A stretch of 64,000 nt of DNA from Crocodylus rhombifer (Eukaryota; Chordata; Crocodylia; Crocodylidae): NCBI GenBank assembly GCA_038503035.1, contig JAVSML010024616.1, positions 782,391-846,390 on the forward strand, given 5' to 3'. Both the position numbers and the translations under genes were made by a program. The notes below the pieces were generated by a model. It was not told the origin of the DNA and made no database searches. It saw nothing but the letters and a program-made list of their open reading frames with translations. Positions 42,095 to 53,781 of the stretch are shown here, one piece after another. How positions within the stretch are numbered: position 1 is the stretch's first letter; every line of letters starts with the position of its first letter.

Positions 42095-42376
42095 GGGTGC
42101 ATCCACATGTTACTGTACAGCACTGATGCTACAGCACCATGCTTTAGTGCTTCCTTTTGGAAGCACAGCACAGTAACTGCCCCTACTGTGCCATGCATGT
42201 GGTGCATGGTTAGATTTTGCCACTAGGTCACCGTAGCAGGATGCTACAATGGGGAGTGCGCTGCTATGGTGACATAGCTGCTGATCACATGTAGAACCAT
42301 TGCTATGTCACCATAGTGCATTGTCCAACAATGTAGCACATCACTATGTTGCCATAGGATGACGTATAAATGTGCC
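42095..42376. mobile_element. MITE with TTT flanks
   Basis: Left end GGGTGCATCCACATGTT; right end, read inward, GGCACATTTATACGT. It is flanked by TTT on both sides. Repeated CTATGTCACCATAG-type palindromic pieces occur inside. Related to the element at 3600. Confidence 0.6.
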
Positions 42377-44888
42377 TTTTAAGGAATCAGTACAGCAGTA
42401 TCAGGTGGTATTATTTAAACAGGGTAAACATCCATGGCAGAAAGATGTTCTTATCCTGAGTATTTCTTGAGCAGCCTATGTGACATCAATGGAGAATCAA
42501 ATTCAAGTTTCATAGGGTGCAATGATCCAAATTAGTGTAAGGCATTCTGAGTTAAGTGTTGTAAATACAGGAAAAACCATACTGGTGTCAGATATGATGT
42601 GAATTCAAACCACTACTCTTATAGCATTATAACTCTCTGTTTGGAGATTCTTCTTCCAGGATAAATGTGTTTTTTTTATGGATTAGTCTATGTTGCTTTA
42701 GAAGGCATAACACACACTCCCAAATAAGACATTGGAAGGCAGAACAAAGAAAAAGATCTTTTCTTGCAAATAACAATATGTATTTTTTTCAGGGAAAATA
42801 CAAACAGCTGCAGTAAAGGAGAGTTAAAAACCTTTGCTTGCTCTATTAACCCTGTAGCTGCAGAATGCAGCAGGTACAAAAAGAAGGGCTAGGCATTTTG
42901 GCTGCAGCAGAAGCTGGCCTTCAGCTGACCTAGCAGGTACTGCTGGCTGATCAGAGCTACCCATACCTTCTTCTCAAGCTGGGTGGGAATCCAGCAGCAT
43001 CTGATGAGTGAGTTAAGGATCCCATCTTGTTGCAACTAAACTGCCCAGCCACTCTTCTCATCTTCTTTTCTTAAGCAGTATGGGCCCTAAGTTGACTTAG
43101 CAAGCACCGATGGCTACTCACCCAGTTTGAGAAGAGGGACTAGGCAGCTCATCTCCCACATGTTTAGGTCCTCTGCTCCCTGCATTTTCTCATTTAAGAT
43201 GCATACCCCAACTCCCAGTAGCTCATTTGGAGGATGAGGGACAGGGAAGATGCATATCATATGTGATTGAATATGGTAAGTAAAAATGGTATTTTTATTC
43301 CAGGATAATTCTACTTTACATTAGCACAGCTGGCAAAAACCATGCTAATGCACTAACATGCAGTAGCTTTAGTCCAATGCTCATTAAGTATCACACAAAA
43401 AGCATTCATCTGCACTAATTTGCAGTAGCACCGATTATGGCACATTAAGTTAGTACCTGTTTGTAGTGAGCATTAAAATGCATATACCTTGGAGAGGAGT
43501 GCTCCATGCCAGACATAGCATGGCTTGCAGCAGCAGAGGTCTGTCTCTTTTAAGACACCATAGGGAGTAGTGAATTTTGTTCCTCTGGGGATGCCATACT
43601 AAGGGCAAATGAAAACTTACCTCAGTGGGGACATCTTGGAAGAGGGAAGCCCCAGTATAACACTTGCAAACAAAAAGATCCATTAGTGAGCCCACAAAAC
43701 ATCGCAGCCTTCTGATTGGCTGGGAGGGGTCCTTAGAGAGAGGAGGTTTTTCCTGCTCCTGAGGGGAAGGAGGAGGGGAGGGCATGCACTGGAAGATGAC
43801 CAGAGGTGAAGCATAGGGGGTGCGTGGAGATGCACATGCATCCACTGAAAGCGCTGGTGCACCCCCTGACAGGCTGCCAGTACCGCCTCTCCCCCCCCGG
43901 TGAGTGCTGGCTGGGGTGTGTGAGTACCAGATGAAGTGCTGTGGCCACTTCCAGGAGCACTGTGGTCAGTTTCAGGAGTGCTGTGGATGCTTACCGGTTG
44001 GTGTGATTGACTGCAATGGGGAGGCCCCTCCCCCCCATTCAGTGAGTTTGGCCTTGGGGGGACTCCCCCAGGTTGCTGACTGGTAGCTGGGGGCATGTGC
44101 CCTCCAACTAAGATGGCACCAGTTGCCCATAAAGATGGCAGAAGGAGTTGTGCAGCAGCAGACCCACCCCTTGGGCCACCTGGAGCTTGTAAGGAGACCT
44201 CCAGAGGAGTGGTGCTCAGTTCTGAAGGACCAAGCCAGGGCTTCAGGACATGACAGGCTGAGTCCTGCAGACACACCATCCTCAAGGATCCCATGAGCCC
44301 TGTGCAGGGTAAGAGGGAAGGTAAGACCAGAGGGAGTTAGTTCTGGGTAACATTTGGCCATTTGTGAGAGATTGGGTTGGCCTGAGTGGAAGGGGGTACT
44401 GAGCATCATTCAGGGAAGCTGCATGATACAGGAAACCCAAGGAGGGGTGAGCGGAGGCCTATAAAAAGACCAAGAGGGGCTGGAAAGCATGGTGGCTCTT
44501 GTGTTGCTTTGTTCTGTGTTTGCCTTTGAGTTAAGGTTTGTATCAGGGGCAGGATAGCACTGTCTAAGGGTATCAGAAGCCAGAGTCAGCTACCAGACAA
44601 GCCAGTGGGCACAGCATCCTCCATCAGCTGCTGGTTGAAAACTCAGCTGAAAACAAGATTGTGTGTGCTGAGCCCAGCAAACCCCAAGCTGCACTCCCCT
44701 TGCCCCTTGCTGACCACTGGAGAGACTGCATAAGGCATTTTCTTGTTACCCTGATGCATAGTAGTATTAAGTCAGAGTACGCATGTAGTTGAAGTGCTGT
44801 GTTACCAGTGTGAATTATATTATGTTGTAATCAAATTTGTGAATGTGTCGATGTTGAGTTTTTACTGTTTATTGTTAACCGGTATTGT
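42377..44888. other. Background, a MITE-like fragment and a GC-rich patch
   Basis: 42,377-43,310 is background. 43,310-43,480 has ACTAATTTGCAGTAGCA and GCACATTAAG pieces like those of the MITEs but no clear ends. 43,490-44,470 is GC-richer with overlapping low-complexity frames on the minus strand (43,450-44,409) that resemble no protein and lack any start or splice context. Confidence 0.45.
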
Positions 44889-45055
44889 TAGCCTAGTTAT
44901 GCATTTTTCTTTTCTGTGTCATCTATAAATTAAAGTTCCTATAATTTATTTGTGTGTGTGTGTATGTATATATACATACATATACGCATGCACACAAATA
45001 AATTATAGGAACTTGATTTATAGATACACAGAAGAGAAAATGCAAAACTAGGCTA
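44889..45055. repeat. Long palindrome at the left edge of the Penelope-like element
   Basis: Arms of about 65 bp (44,889-44,956 and 44,990-45,055) are inverted copies with a few differences and single-base indels. They share TCCTATAATTTATTTGTGTG and TCTATAAAT. The loop is a TG/TA microsatellite. Confidence 0.75.
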
Positions 45056-45453
45056 TAGGCAGACAAGGTTCTTTGCATGAATCTGATATCTTTTATTAGA
45101 CCAACTTAAATAGTTGGAAAACAATTATTAAGCAAGCTTTCAGGTTCAAAAACCCTTCATCAGGCTAAGGAAGTTTCAGCAGTTGGTATGTGCTCTTCCT
45201 GGATGGAATGAAAAGTAAAGCAGCCAGAGGCTGGGCTGGTATGCATACAAGACAGGCAGTCAGTGAAAATGTAGATTGAGGAGTCAATGGGTGAGAGACA
45301 GTCTGGGGGGAGGGGGGGAGAAAGAGAGAGAAGGAGGATGAATAGTGGAGAGATACCTAGGGAGTCAGATGTCAGGCAGGTTATAATGTGTCATAAATCC
45401 AATGTCTATATTTAGTCCATGATTTTTAGTATCCAGGAGGTTGATGAAGTGGA
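45053..45453 (+). repeat. Left inverted terminal repeat of the Penelope-like element
   Basis: Starts ATAGGCAGACAAGGTTC and runs to TTGATGAAGTGGA. Its reverse complement matches 47,400-47,799. Shared landmarks are the hairpin-prone CAAGCTTTCAGGTTC, the CAGGCTAAGGAAG segment and a G-rich tract near 45,305-45,335. Confidence 0.8.
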
Positions 45454-47351
45454 CAACATTCAGGAAGTCTGACAACATTCAGAAAAAGACCAATGCCAAA
45501 AAACCCAAAAAGACATCAGATTGGACACCTCACAGTGGACAAAACCCTAACCTCAACCACTACATTGATTCCTTCAGGGAAAGAATGAACAATGAAATAA
45601 TCAGCAACACACACCATTGTAACATCCCCTCTCTACCAGAGAAAAAGGCCAGAGAATCTCTAAGATCTAACCACCAAATAGTAATAAAACCAGCAGATAA
45701 AGGAGGAGCCATAGTCATCCTAAACCTGAAGACTACATAAAGGAAGCCAACAGACAACTCTCTGACACCACCTACTACAAAGAACTACAAGATCTACTCC
45801 CCTGTTCACCAAGAAACTCAACAATATCATCAAATCATTTCCAGCAAGACTACAAGAAAAACTGCATACCTTGATGCCCCTACTACCTAACCTGAGGACT
45901 TTTTACATGCTCCCTAAAATCCACAAACAAGGGAACCCTGGCAGACCTATCATATCCAACCATGGGACCCTAACTGGGAAATATCAGGTTTCATTGAATC
46001 AATCCTAAAACCGCTTATCACCCCTAGAGCAAGTTTTGTACAAGACACTACAGACTTTTTACGGAAACTTGAAAACATAGATCACCTTCCCAGCAACACC
46101 CTCCTAGCCACCATTACCAGCCTATATACTAACATCCCGTACCAGGATGGCATCCAAGCCCACCTTACACATCTACAGAAACAAGATTACAACTCAGAAT
46201 ACAGACCCAAAGATATTACTGAACTTATACACTTCATCCTCACACACAACAATTTCACTTTTAATAATCAACACTTCCTCCAGATGTTGGGAACAGCTAT
46301 GGGCACCAAAATGGCCCCACAGTATGCCAACCTTTTTATGAGCCACCTGGAAAAAGACTTCCTCAAGAACTGCACCATCAAACCGTTGTTATACTTAAGA
46401 TAGATCGATGACATCTTCATCATTGGGACGGAAAACCTACAATTTCTGATTCAGTTCTATCAGAAATTCAACAATCACCGTCCCTCCATCCAACTTTCTC
46501 TAGAATACTCCAGCACCAACATCTCTTTTTTAGACATGATGATCAGCATCCAGAATGATAAAATACAGACCATGTTATACAAGAAACCCGCAGACCAACA
46601 TGCACATCTGCACAGAACCAGCAATCACCCTAAACACACCAAAAAAGCTGTGATATACAGCCAAGCCCTCAGATACCACTAAATTTGCACTGAAGAGAAC
46701 ACCTGGGATTGCCACCTCACTAATCTTAAAAAGGCTTTCACCCAACAAGGACACTCCTCCAGAGAGATAGATCGCACATTTGAAAGAGCCACCCGGATAC
46801 CACGTGAAGAACTGCTGCAGTACAGAAGAAAAACCTCCACAAATTGAACACTGCTGGTTATGACATATCACCCCTCCTTCGAACCTATACAGAAAATCCT
46901 CAAACAATTGCATCCCATACTAGAAAGAGACCCTATTCTTAAAAAGATCTTCCCAGAGCCACCTACCCTAGCTTTCAAACAAGCACCGAACCTCACCAAC
47001 TTCATCACCAGAAGCAAACTTCCTCAGACCCAGAACACACCAAATGGATCCAGACCATGCCATGACAAGAAATGCAAAATCTGCCAATACATCTCCACCA
47101 TCCCCACAATTACTACACCCCACAACAGAGCCATCAGCATTCCCGGATCTTACAGCTGCACCTCCAGAAATGCAATATATCTCATCCAGTGCACCAAATG
47201 TGCAGATGGAAAATACGTAGGAGAGACCAAACAACAACTGCGTATCAGAATGAACGCACACCAGAAATCTATCAAAGACAGGAATACCCAATTACCTGTG
47301 GGGCACATTTCTCACAAGAAATCCACTCTCTCTCCAGTCTCTCAGTCCTGA
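45441..47351 (+). pseudogene. Penelope-like reverse transcriptase with GIY-YIG endonuclease
   Basis: N-terminal region 45,441-45,740 ends in HQIVIKPADKGGAIVIL, the conserved block before the RT fingers. After a frameshift the RT reads PLLPNLRTFYMLPKIHK-like (near 45,890), LLATITSLYTNIP (near 46,110) and GTAMGTKMAPQYANLFM (near 46,290). The catalytic box follows near 46,405, where IDD is preceded by a stop in place of the usual Tyr. From 46,860 an open frame of 163 codons covers the C-terminus, with CHDKKCKICQYI and then NAIYLIQCTKCADGKYVGET and RIRMNAH. That is the GIY-YIG nuclease with its YVG variant and following Arg. Stops also occur near 46,682 and 46,846. RT joined to GIY-YIG is diagnostic of canonical Penelope-like elements. 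Confidence 0.85.
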
Positions 47352-47399
47352 TCCTCAAAGGAAACTTACAAAACACTTCCCAGAGACGAGCCTATGATC

Positions 47400-47799
47400 T
47401 CCACTTTATCAACCTCCTGGATATTAAAAATCATGGACTAAATATAGACATTGGATTTATGACACATTATAACCTGCCTGACATCTGACTCCCTAGGTAT
47501 CTCTCCATTATTCATCCCCCTTCTCTCTTTCTTCCCTCCCCCCCGACCTTTCTCTCCCCCATTGACTCCTCAATCTACATTTTCACTGACTGCCTGTCTT
47601 GTATGCATACCAGCCCAGCCTCTGGCTTCTTTACTTTTCATTCCATCCAGGAAGAGCACACACCAACTGCTGAAACTTCCTTAGCCTGACGAAGGGTTTT
47701 TGAACCTGAAAGCTTGCTTAATAATTGTTTTCCAACTATTTAAGTTGGTCTAATAAAAGATATCAGATTCACGCAAAGAACCTTGTCTGCCTATGCCCT
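47400..47799 (-). repeat. Right inverted terminal repeat of the Penelope-like element
   Basis: Inverted counterpart of 45,053-45,453, ending TTGTCTGCCTATGCCC. The last coding part of the element lies immediately before it. Confidence 0.8.
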
Positions 47800-48594
47800 T
47801 AGACCAATGCGGCTACAACCTACACCCTGTAACTAGGTTATATACATACATACAAATATATTTATATACTTGCTAATAAGTGTTAGCAAGTGTTACATAC
47901 ATATATATATGTATATAGCATATCTTTATATAAATACTCTTAGTTTGTATCACGTCTTGCACTGGTGAAGGGAACTCAGAGTACTCTGCTGCTCAGCTGC
48001 TATCATTTCTTTGGTGAACTGGGAGAAAAACTGAGGCCATTGGCACCCCAGAGATCTGAAACTGGCAGTAGGCCTGCCCCGAGAATGGCGGACTGGGGTT
48101 ACATGTTATTCCAGGTACTAAACTTACAGGTACTAATGAATGTGTAAATGTTTCCTGGGAGTTGTACTGCAGTAAGTATTGGTTTACCTTTACCACTACA
48201 CATAATAAAACTTTCCCTTGTAGACAAACAGTTATACTTGAATTCACTCAGCCTGAATTCACTCATGCAGTCCTAAAACATTTAAAACTAAACATCTGCA
48301 ATAGCATGTTGGCACTATGGGTGGCATTCTATTTCCTTGTGGTCATCTAACTGGTAGTTTTTTGGTTGCCAAACAGCATTTCTGGCACTAATACACAAAA
48401 CTAATTTTGTTTCCTGACAGTGTAAAAGCATACAAGTGCGTGCACTTTACATGCATATGATGTAGGCTATGCATTGGCTGCACGTATGCCCAGCTACACA
48501 GATGGATACCAGTGTGTAAGGCCAAAAACTGTAGGTGACCAAATCCAGAACTAGTGGGTTTTATATTTAGGAGGAAACCCCTTTCATGTTTCAG
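47800..48594. other. Microsatellite and background
   Basis: An ATACATA/TATATG microsatellite at about 47,823-47,935, then background without a supportable feature. Confidence 0.5.
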
Positions 48595-48735
48595 TCCCAA
48601 TAGCTGAGTTGTTAGGGAACTCTCTTGAGCTGCTGGAGACTCAAGTTTTTGCCCAGCAGAGTTTGAACCTGTATCTGTCTCCTAACTTCCCAGCAGACCA
48701 TTCTAACTAGCACTTCACAGGTCTGGCATTATGCA
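48595..48735 (+). mobile_element. tRNA-type SINE fragment
   Basis: An A-box-like TAGCTGAGTTGTTAGGG is followed about 50 bp later by a B-box-like GAGTTTGAACCTG, spaced as in a tRNA with a long variable region. It resembles a tRNA-derived SINE head. Not an intact tRNA. Confidence 0.55.
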
Positions 48736-48984
48736 AACCTTTTTCCAAAACTCTTTTTGAAGGAGCCCCCCTGGGCAGCCACAAGAAAGAGGTATGTGGG
48801 ACCAGAAGGAAGAGTCCTAGTTAGAGGCTATGGGGCTCAGTGAGATAACTGTTGACTAGGCGCCTGAAAACTAGCTTGTGGTTTTTCTCCTAGTAAGGTA
48901 GCAACTTCTCCATGTACTGTCCTTAATTCATTTTTCCAATGACTCTTAAATGTAAGTGCCAGTAGCTCAGCATCAAAAGGAGTG

Positions 48985-49195
48985 CTTGAAAAGATATGGA
49001 TAATGTCTGACCTGTGGGGTGGTGGTTAGCGCCTTGTACTAGGAAATCAGAATAGAACAGATTCAAACCCTCTTGAGACAAGAGGAATCTAGATACTGGG
49101 TTTCCTGCTTCATAGGCACTCAGATATTGGGGCTAAAATAGGAGAGGCTCCGTTACCATCTTGTTTCCAAGACTCGCACCCAGGTCATCTACACA
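48985..49195 (+). mobile_element. tRNA-type SINE fragment
   Basis: GGTGGTGGTTAGCGCC is a good A box and AGATTCAAACCC a good B box about 35 bp downstream. The unique tail contains GGGTTTCCTGCTTCATAGGC. The 3' border is uncertain. Confidence 0.55.
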
Positions 49196-50217
49196 TGTGG
49201 GTTTATGGGTCCAGGAAAAGAATGGCTACTTGTGTGTAAAGGACAAAAATGCCATTTAGGTGACAAAAAAACTTAACTGAGATGACTGAAAAGCAACAGA
49301 ATTTCATCCTACATGTAGGAAGGTTCTATGAATGATAAGAAATTTATGACAAATGTATTTGATATAGTAATTCTCATGCAGTTTTTCATTAAAATGGGTG
49401 GGTGGACCTGAATAAAAAAGAACTGGCATAGCAGCATTAAGATGAAAGGATTGTTGAAGGACAGGAAGTATGTGTGTGGGGAAGAAGCTCTTGGCTTGCA
49501 TCCATTTTTTTAAAAGGAGTTCTACAATAATTTACAATTAAACCAGTTCCTTCTTAAACTCCATGTAAAATTGACTTTGGAAAGTTGATAAAAGTAAAAA
49601 AATATATCAGTGTTGATGCTATTCTTCAAAAAGCATTAAGTTTTATTTAGTTGTGTCTCATGAAAGGGAAATAAAGAAAACTATAAATGTTGGTGTAATT
49701 GAAATTTATCGTAACTGTAAAAAATCTTAAAGTAATTTTTGATCCTTTGAAACTACTAGTTGAGGATTTCTCTCCTGTGATAATTTATCCATTAAAAGTG
49801 GACTGGAAATAACAAGCGAAGGTATATACAGAAATATGCCCAGTTTATGTGTTAATTATTATGATTCTCTCTCATTATCTGGCAATCCAAAGTAATGAGA
49901 CAATTCTTTTATTTAGCAGGCACTGTTTTTAAATGTAATCCTTCTCTTTCCTTGTAATATGGTGTAATATTCTCACAAGTGGAGAAGTAAGAAGATTTTG
50001 TTTCATATTTCTGTTAATGTTTAGGTATCAGTCTTTTCTCTGTTCTCCATAAAATGTTTCTTTCTGTCCTTTTATATTTTTAGCTTCCTTTCTTAACTGT
50101 TTTTGCATTTGTTTTCCTCATCTTTGTATTTTTCTTGAGTATAAAATCTGAAATGTGTCCTTATCCTTTTTTACAATTTAGTTTTAAGAAAATATATATA
50201 TCTTTTTGTTTAGGACT
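49196..50217. other. AT-rich background, no feature seen
   Basis: Nothing supportable. Confidence 0.5.
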
Positions 50218-50225
50218 ATCTAGAC

Positions 50226-50684
50226 CGGGGTGCTCAACCCCTACTTGTGGTCCATATCCAGCCCCCAGTCCCTTGTTATATGGCGTACCTATAGGACTCC
50301 CCACGTGTCCATGGGGAGACCTGAGAGCAGTCACCCTGGACACTGTATCCCAATCCTGGCACATAGGGCAGGGTGGAGGCAGTGTGGGGTCCCGGAGCCC
50401 AATCCCTGCACACAGGGCTGGGCAGAGTCAACAAGGGGACCAAGGCTCTGATCTCTGCAGGTGGGGCTGGAAAGAGGCGCAATTTCTGGCATGTGGTTTC
50501 TAGTATGTGGGGCCAGGAAGAGGCAGCATGGGGTCCTGTTCATAGCATGCAAGGCAGAGTAGGGCCTGTGTGATCTAGGGCTGGGTGTGTGGGCTCAAAA
50601 CTGGGCTGTGGTGACTGATCTGGCCCAGGAACAAGTTCCAGACCACTCATTTGAACCACAGTGCCAAAAAATTGAGAACCACTG
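50226..50684. mobile_element. hAT-type MITE with 8-bp target duplication
   Basis: The right end, read inward, is CAGTGGTTCTCAATTTTT, the familiar terminus of Charlie-like hAT elements. The left end CGGGGTGCTCAACC is its decayed partner. Flanks ATCTAGAC (50,218-50,225) and ATCTAGAA (50,685-50,692) form an 8-bp duplication with one difference. The interior has repeated GGGCTGG and CACACAGGG phrases and no coding capacity. Confidence 0.8.
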
Positions 50685-50692
50685 ATCTAGAA

Positions 50693-51566
50693 CATTTCCT
50701 TAATCAGAAGAGCTTCATGATTTATTTGTAAAATAAAAAAACTGGCGGGGGGAGGGGCGGGGAATAAATGCTTTACAGTTAAATATTAAAAGTAATTGCT
50801 TTAATGCTTTTTCAGCCTGCCTTATTGCTAAGCTTTTGGAATCTTTTATTTTGAATTTGTTTTAGTTTAAACTCCTAAATGTAAAACTTTGGAATTCAAA
50901 GAGCACTTGTTAGTAGTTTGTATTACATTAAACATATACCTACTTAAATAGTTTTCTTAAGTCTGCATAAATTCATTTAATTCAATTCTCAGTACAAAAC
51001 TTACACCTCTCGTTCCTTCATTAATATGTATCTGAAAATTATCAGTACCCCAAATTTCCAACACTACTTGCATTAAAAAATGATCCCTTTGGCCATTTAT
51101 CCACAGGCACTATGGCAATGGGGGTACAAAGAGGATCACAAGGAAGATCATTATATTACTACACTAGTTTTTCACCCTTATGTTAAACAATACTTGGGGA
51201 TAAAAACAAATTATTTTACAAAAAGTTAAAGTTGTCCTTTAGTGTCTCAGGCCCTTCCAGAACATCTAATTTAGTGGCACTCAAATCACTTCCTTCACAT
51301 GTCCTTGGAATCTGACAGGGTCCTGCCATGAACACTTCTGCTATGACCTTGAATTTGCAACTTCTGCGCTGTTAGCTGTGCACTTTAGCACCCACACCAC
51401 CCCAGCCCCACTCAAATAACTGAAAACCACGAAATACAGAATTTAAAATTACAACCTTAAGTATGTTCCTCCCAACTCTGCAATTGGCAGTGGCTGTGAA
51501 TTTGCATTTACTCTAGATCTTGTGACTTGTGTTCAGTTTAGCTGTATTTAATGATGGAGGGTTTAG
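50693..51566. other. AT-rich background, no feature seen
   Basis: Nothing supportable apart from a short G-rich run near 50,745. Confidence 0.5.
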
Positions 51567-53781
51567 GTAGGCCTGCAGCAAGACAGCAGCCCTGAACTTC
51601 AGGAGGGTGGATTTCATTGAGCTAAGGAGACTAGTCAGGAAGCCACTGAGGTTACGGAGGGGTGGTGAGTTGGGAGTCCAAGAAGAGTGGTTGTTCCTGA
51701 AGGAGATGATCCTCCAAGCCAAAAGGGTGGCAATCCCAACACGGATCAGAGGGGGCAAGAGTGGTCAAAAGCCCCCATGCCTACCAAAAGCATCTCGGAA
51801 CGTCTCAAAGCTAAAAAGGAGGTGTACACCCAATGGAAGGGAGGCCATCACCAGAGAGGACTGTACCTCCATTGCTCAGGATTGTAGGAGGGCTGTTAGG
51901 AAGGCCAAGGCGGAGATGGAACTGGAACTAGCAACCCGGATCAAGGATAACAAGAAATCCTTCTTTAAATACATAGTGGGTAAAAAGAAGGTTCCGGGTA
52001 ACTTGGGGCCTCTGCAGGACACGCTAGGAAAACTGGTGGTCTCACCAGATGACAAAGCTAACCTATTTAACAATTTCTTTGCCTCCATTTTTCTGAGCAG
52101 GGACCAGGTCATCCCCACCACCAGGATCCCCGATGGTCCCAGGGGAGTCAGGGACAGACAGAACCTAGTCAGGCCCAGGGACAGACAGAACCTAGTCAGG
52201 GAACTTTTGGTGGGACTAGACGTGTTCAAATCAGCAGGTCCTGATGATATCCACCCAAAAGTGCTGAGGGAATTAGCAGAGGTCATTGCAGGACCTCTGG
52301 CACAGCTTTACAAGCACTCGTGGTGCTCTGGCGAAGTGCCAGAGGACTGGAAAAGGGCCAATGTGGTCCCCTTTTTCAAAAAAGGGAGGAAGGAGGGGAG
52401 GACCCAGGAAATTATAGTCTTGTTAGTCTTACCTCGGTCCTGGGGAAGCTTTTTGAGAAAATTATCCAGATGCACATCTGCGAGGAGCAAGCAGGGGAGT
52501 GTATGCTTAGGGGCAATCAATACGGGTTCATTAGAGGCAGGTTCTGTGAGACCAGCCTGGTGGCCTTCTATGACAAGGTCACAAAATCCTTGGATGTAGG
52601 TGTCGCGGTGGACGTAGTCTTTCTGGACTTTAGGAAGGCCTTTGACACTGTCTCTCAGCCCATTCTCATTAAAAAATTAGGAAATTGTGGTGTCAATGCC
52701 TACACAGTCAGATGGATTGCCAATTGGCTGGAGAGCCACACCCGGAGAGTGGTTGTAGATGGGTCTTTTTCGACCTGGAGGGATGTGGGCAGTGGGGTCC
52801 CCCAGGGCTTGGTCCTTGGGTCCCTACTGTTCAACATCTTCATCAGAGACTTGGACGAGGGGGTGAAAAGCACCTCATTCAAATTTGCAGATGACACTAA
52901 GATGTGGGGAGAAGTGGTCACACTAGAAGGGAGGAACAGGCTGCAATTGGATCTGGACAGGTTACAGGGGTGGGCAGATGAGAATAAGATTGGATTCAAT
53001 ACTGACAAGTGCAGGGTACTGCACCTAGGCAGAAAGAACCAGCAGCATACCTACAGGGTAGGAAACTCCCTTCTCATCAGCATGGAGGCAGAAAAGGATC
53101 TTGGTGTCATTATAGACTCCAAGATGAACATGGGCCAGCAGTGTGGGGAGGCAGTCAGGAAGGCTAACTGCACCTTGTCATGTATCCATAGATGCATCAC
53201 GAGCAGGTCCAAGGAGGTGATCCTCCCCTTCTATGTGACACTGGTCAGGCCACAGTTGGAGTACTGCATCCAATTCTGGGCGCCGCACTTCAAGAGGGAT
53301 GTGGACAACATGGAGAGGGTCCAGAGGAGGGCCACTCGCATGATCAGGGGACAGCAGGGCAGGCCCTACGAGGAGAGGCTACGGGACCTGAACCTGTTCA
53401 GCCTCCACAAGAGAAGGCTGAGAGGGGATCTGGTGGCCATCTATAAACTGGCCAAGGGAGACCAGCAGACAATGGGAGAGTCCCTTTTCCCCCGAACACT
53501 ACTGGGAGTAACAAGGAATAACAGCCATAAATTGACAGAAAGTAGATTCAGGCTAGATATCAGGAGGCACTACTTCACAGTCAGGGCGGCCACAATCTGG
53601 AACCAACTTCCAAGAGAAATGGTGCTTGCTCCTACCCTGGGGGTCTCTAAAAGGAGGCTAGATAGACACCTTGCCAGGATTGTTTGACCCCAGCATTCTT
53701 TCCCGCTCATGGCAGGGGGTTGGACTTGATGATCTGCTCAGGTCCCTTCTGACCCTACCAACTATGAAACTATGAAGCTAT
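51567..53781 (+). mobile_element. CR1-A LINE, 5'-truncated
   Basis: Begins in ORF2 between endonuclease and RT and ends in ACTATGAA 8-mers (53,759-53,781). The 3' UTR signature TTGGACTTGATGATCTGCTC is present. It belongs to the same lineage as 21,795-26,037 but is an independent insertion in the opposite orientation. Confidence 0.9.
51607..53687 (+). pseudogene. CR1-A ORF2, reverse transcriptase
   Basis: Two frames joined by a frameshift in a G/A-rich tract near 52,385-52,410. The first (to about 52,390) covers VQEEWLFLKEMIL, IKDNKKSFFKYIVGKKKVPG, then SAGPDDIHPKVLRELAEVIA and VPEDWKRANVVPFFKKG. It includes a 27-bp tandem duplication (52,150-52,203) that repeats RDRQNLVR. The second has FLDFRKAFDTVSQPILIKK, GVPQGLVLGSLLFNIFI, the intact catalytic FKFADDTKMWG and the C-terminal domain with HYFTVRAATIWNQLPREMV, ending at TGA (53,685-53,687). 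The endonuclease is absent. One clear frameshift and few substitutions suggest moderate age. Confidence 0.85.

Larger units (their letters stand above)
45053..47799 (+). mobile_element. Penelope-like element with inverted terminal repeats
   Basis: A retroelement with an RT of Penelope type followed by a GIY-YIG endonuclease. It is flanked by inverted copies of a ~400-bp terminal sequence (45,053-45,453 and 47,400-47,799), which I aligned by eye at roughly 95 percent. Penelope-like elements often carry such terminal repeats in direct or inverted arrangement. The coding region is one ORF broken by stops and at least one frameshift, so the copy is inactive. Confidence 0.85.

Noticed and set aside
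43450..44409. Three overlapping minus-strand frames of 131-203 codons
   Set aside because: Low-complexity composition, frame overlap and no motif or splice context. More likely chance frames in GC-richer DNA.
48595..48735. Possible tRNA gene
   Set aside because: A and B boxes are present but no acceptor or anticodon stems pair properly; it fits a SINE head better.
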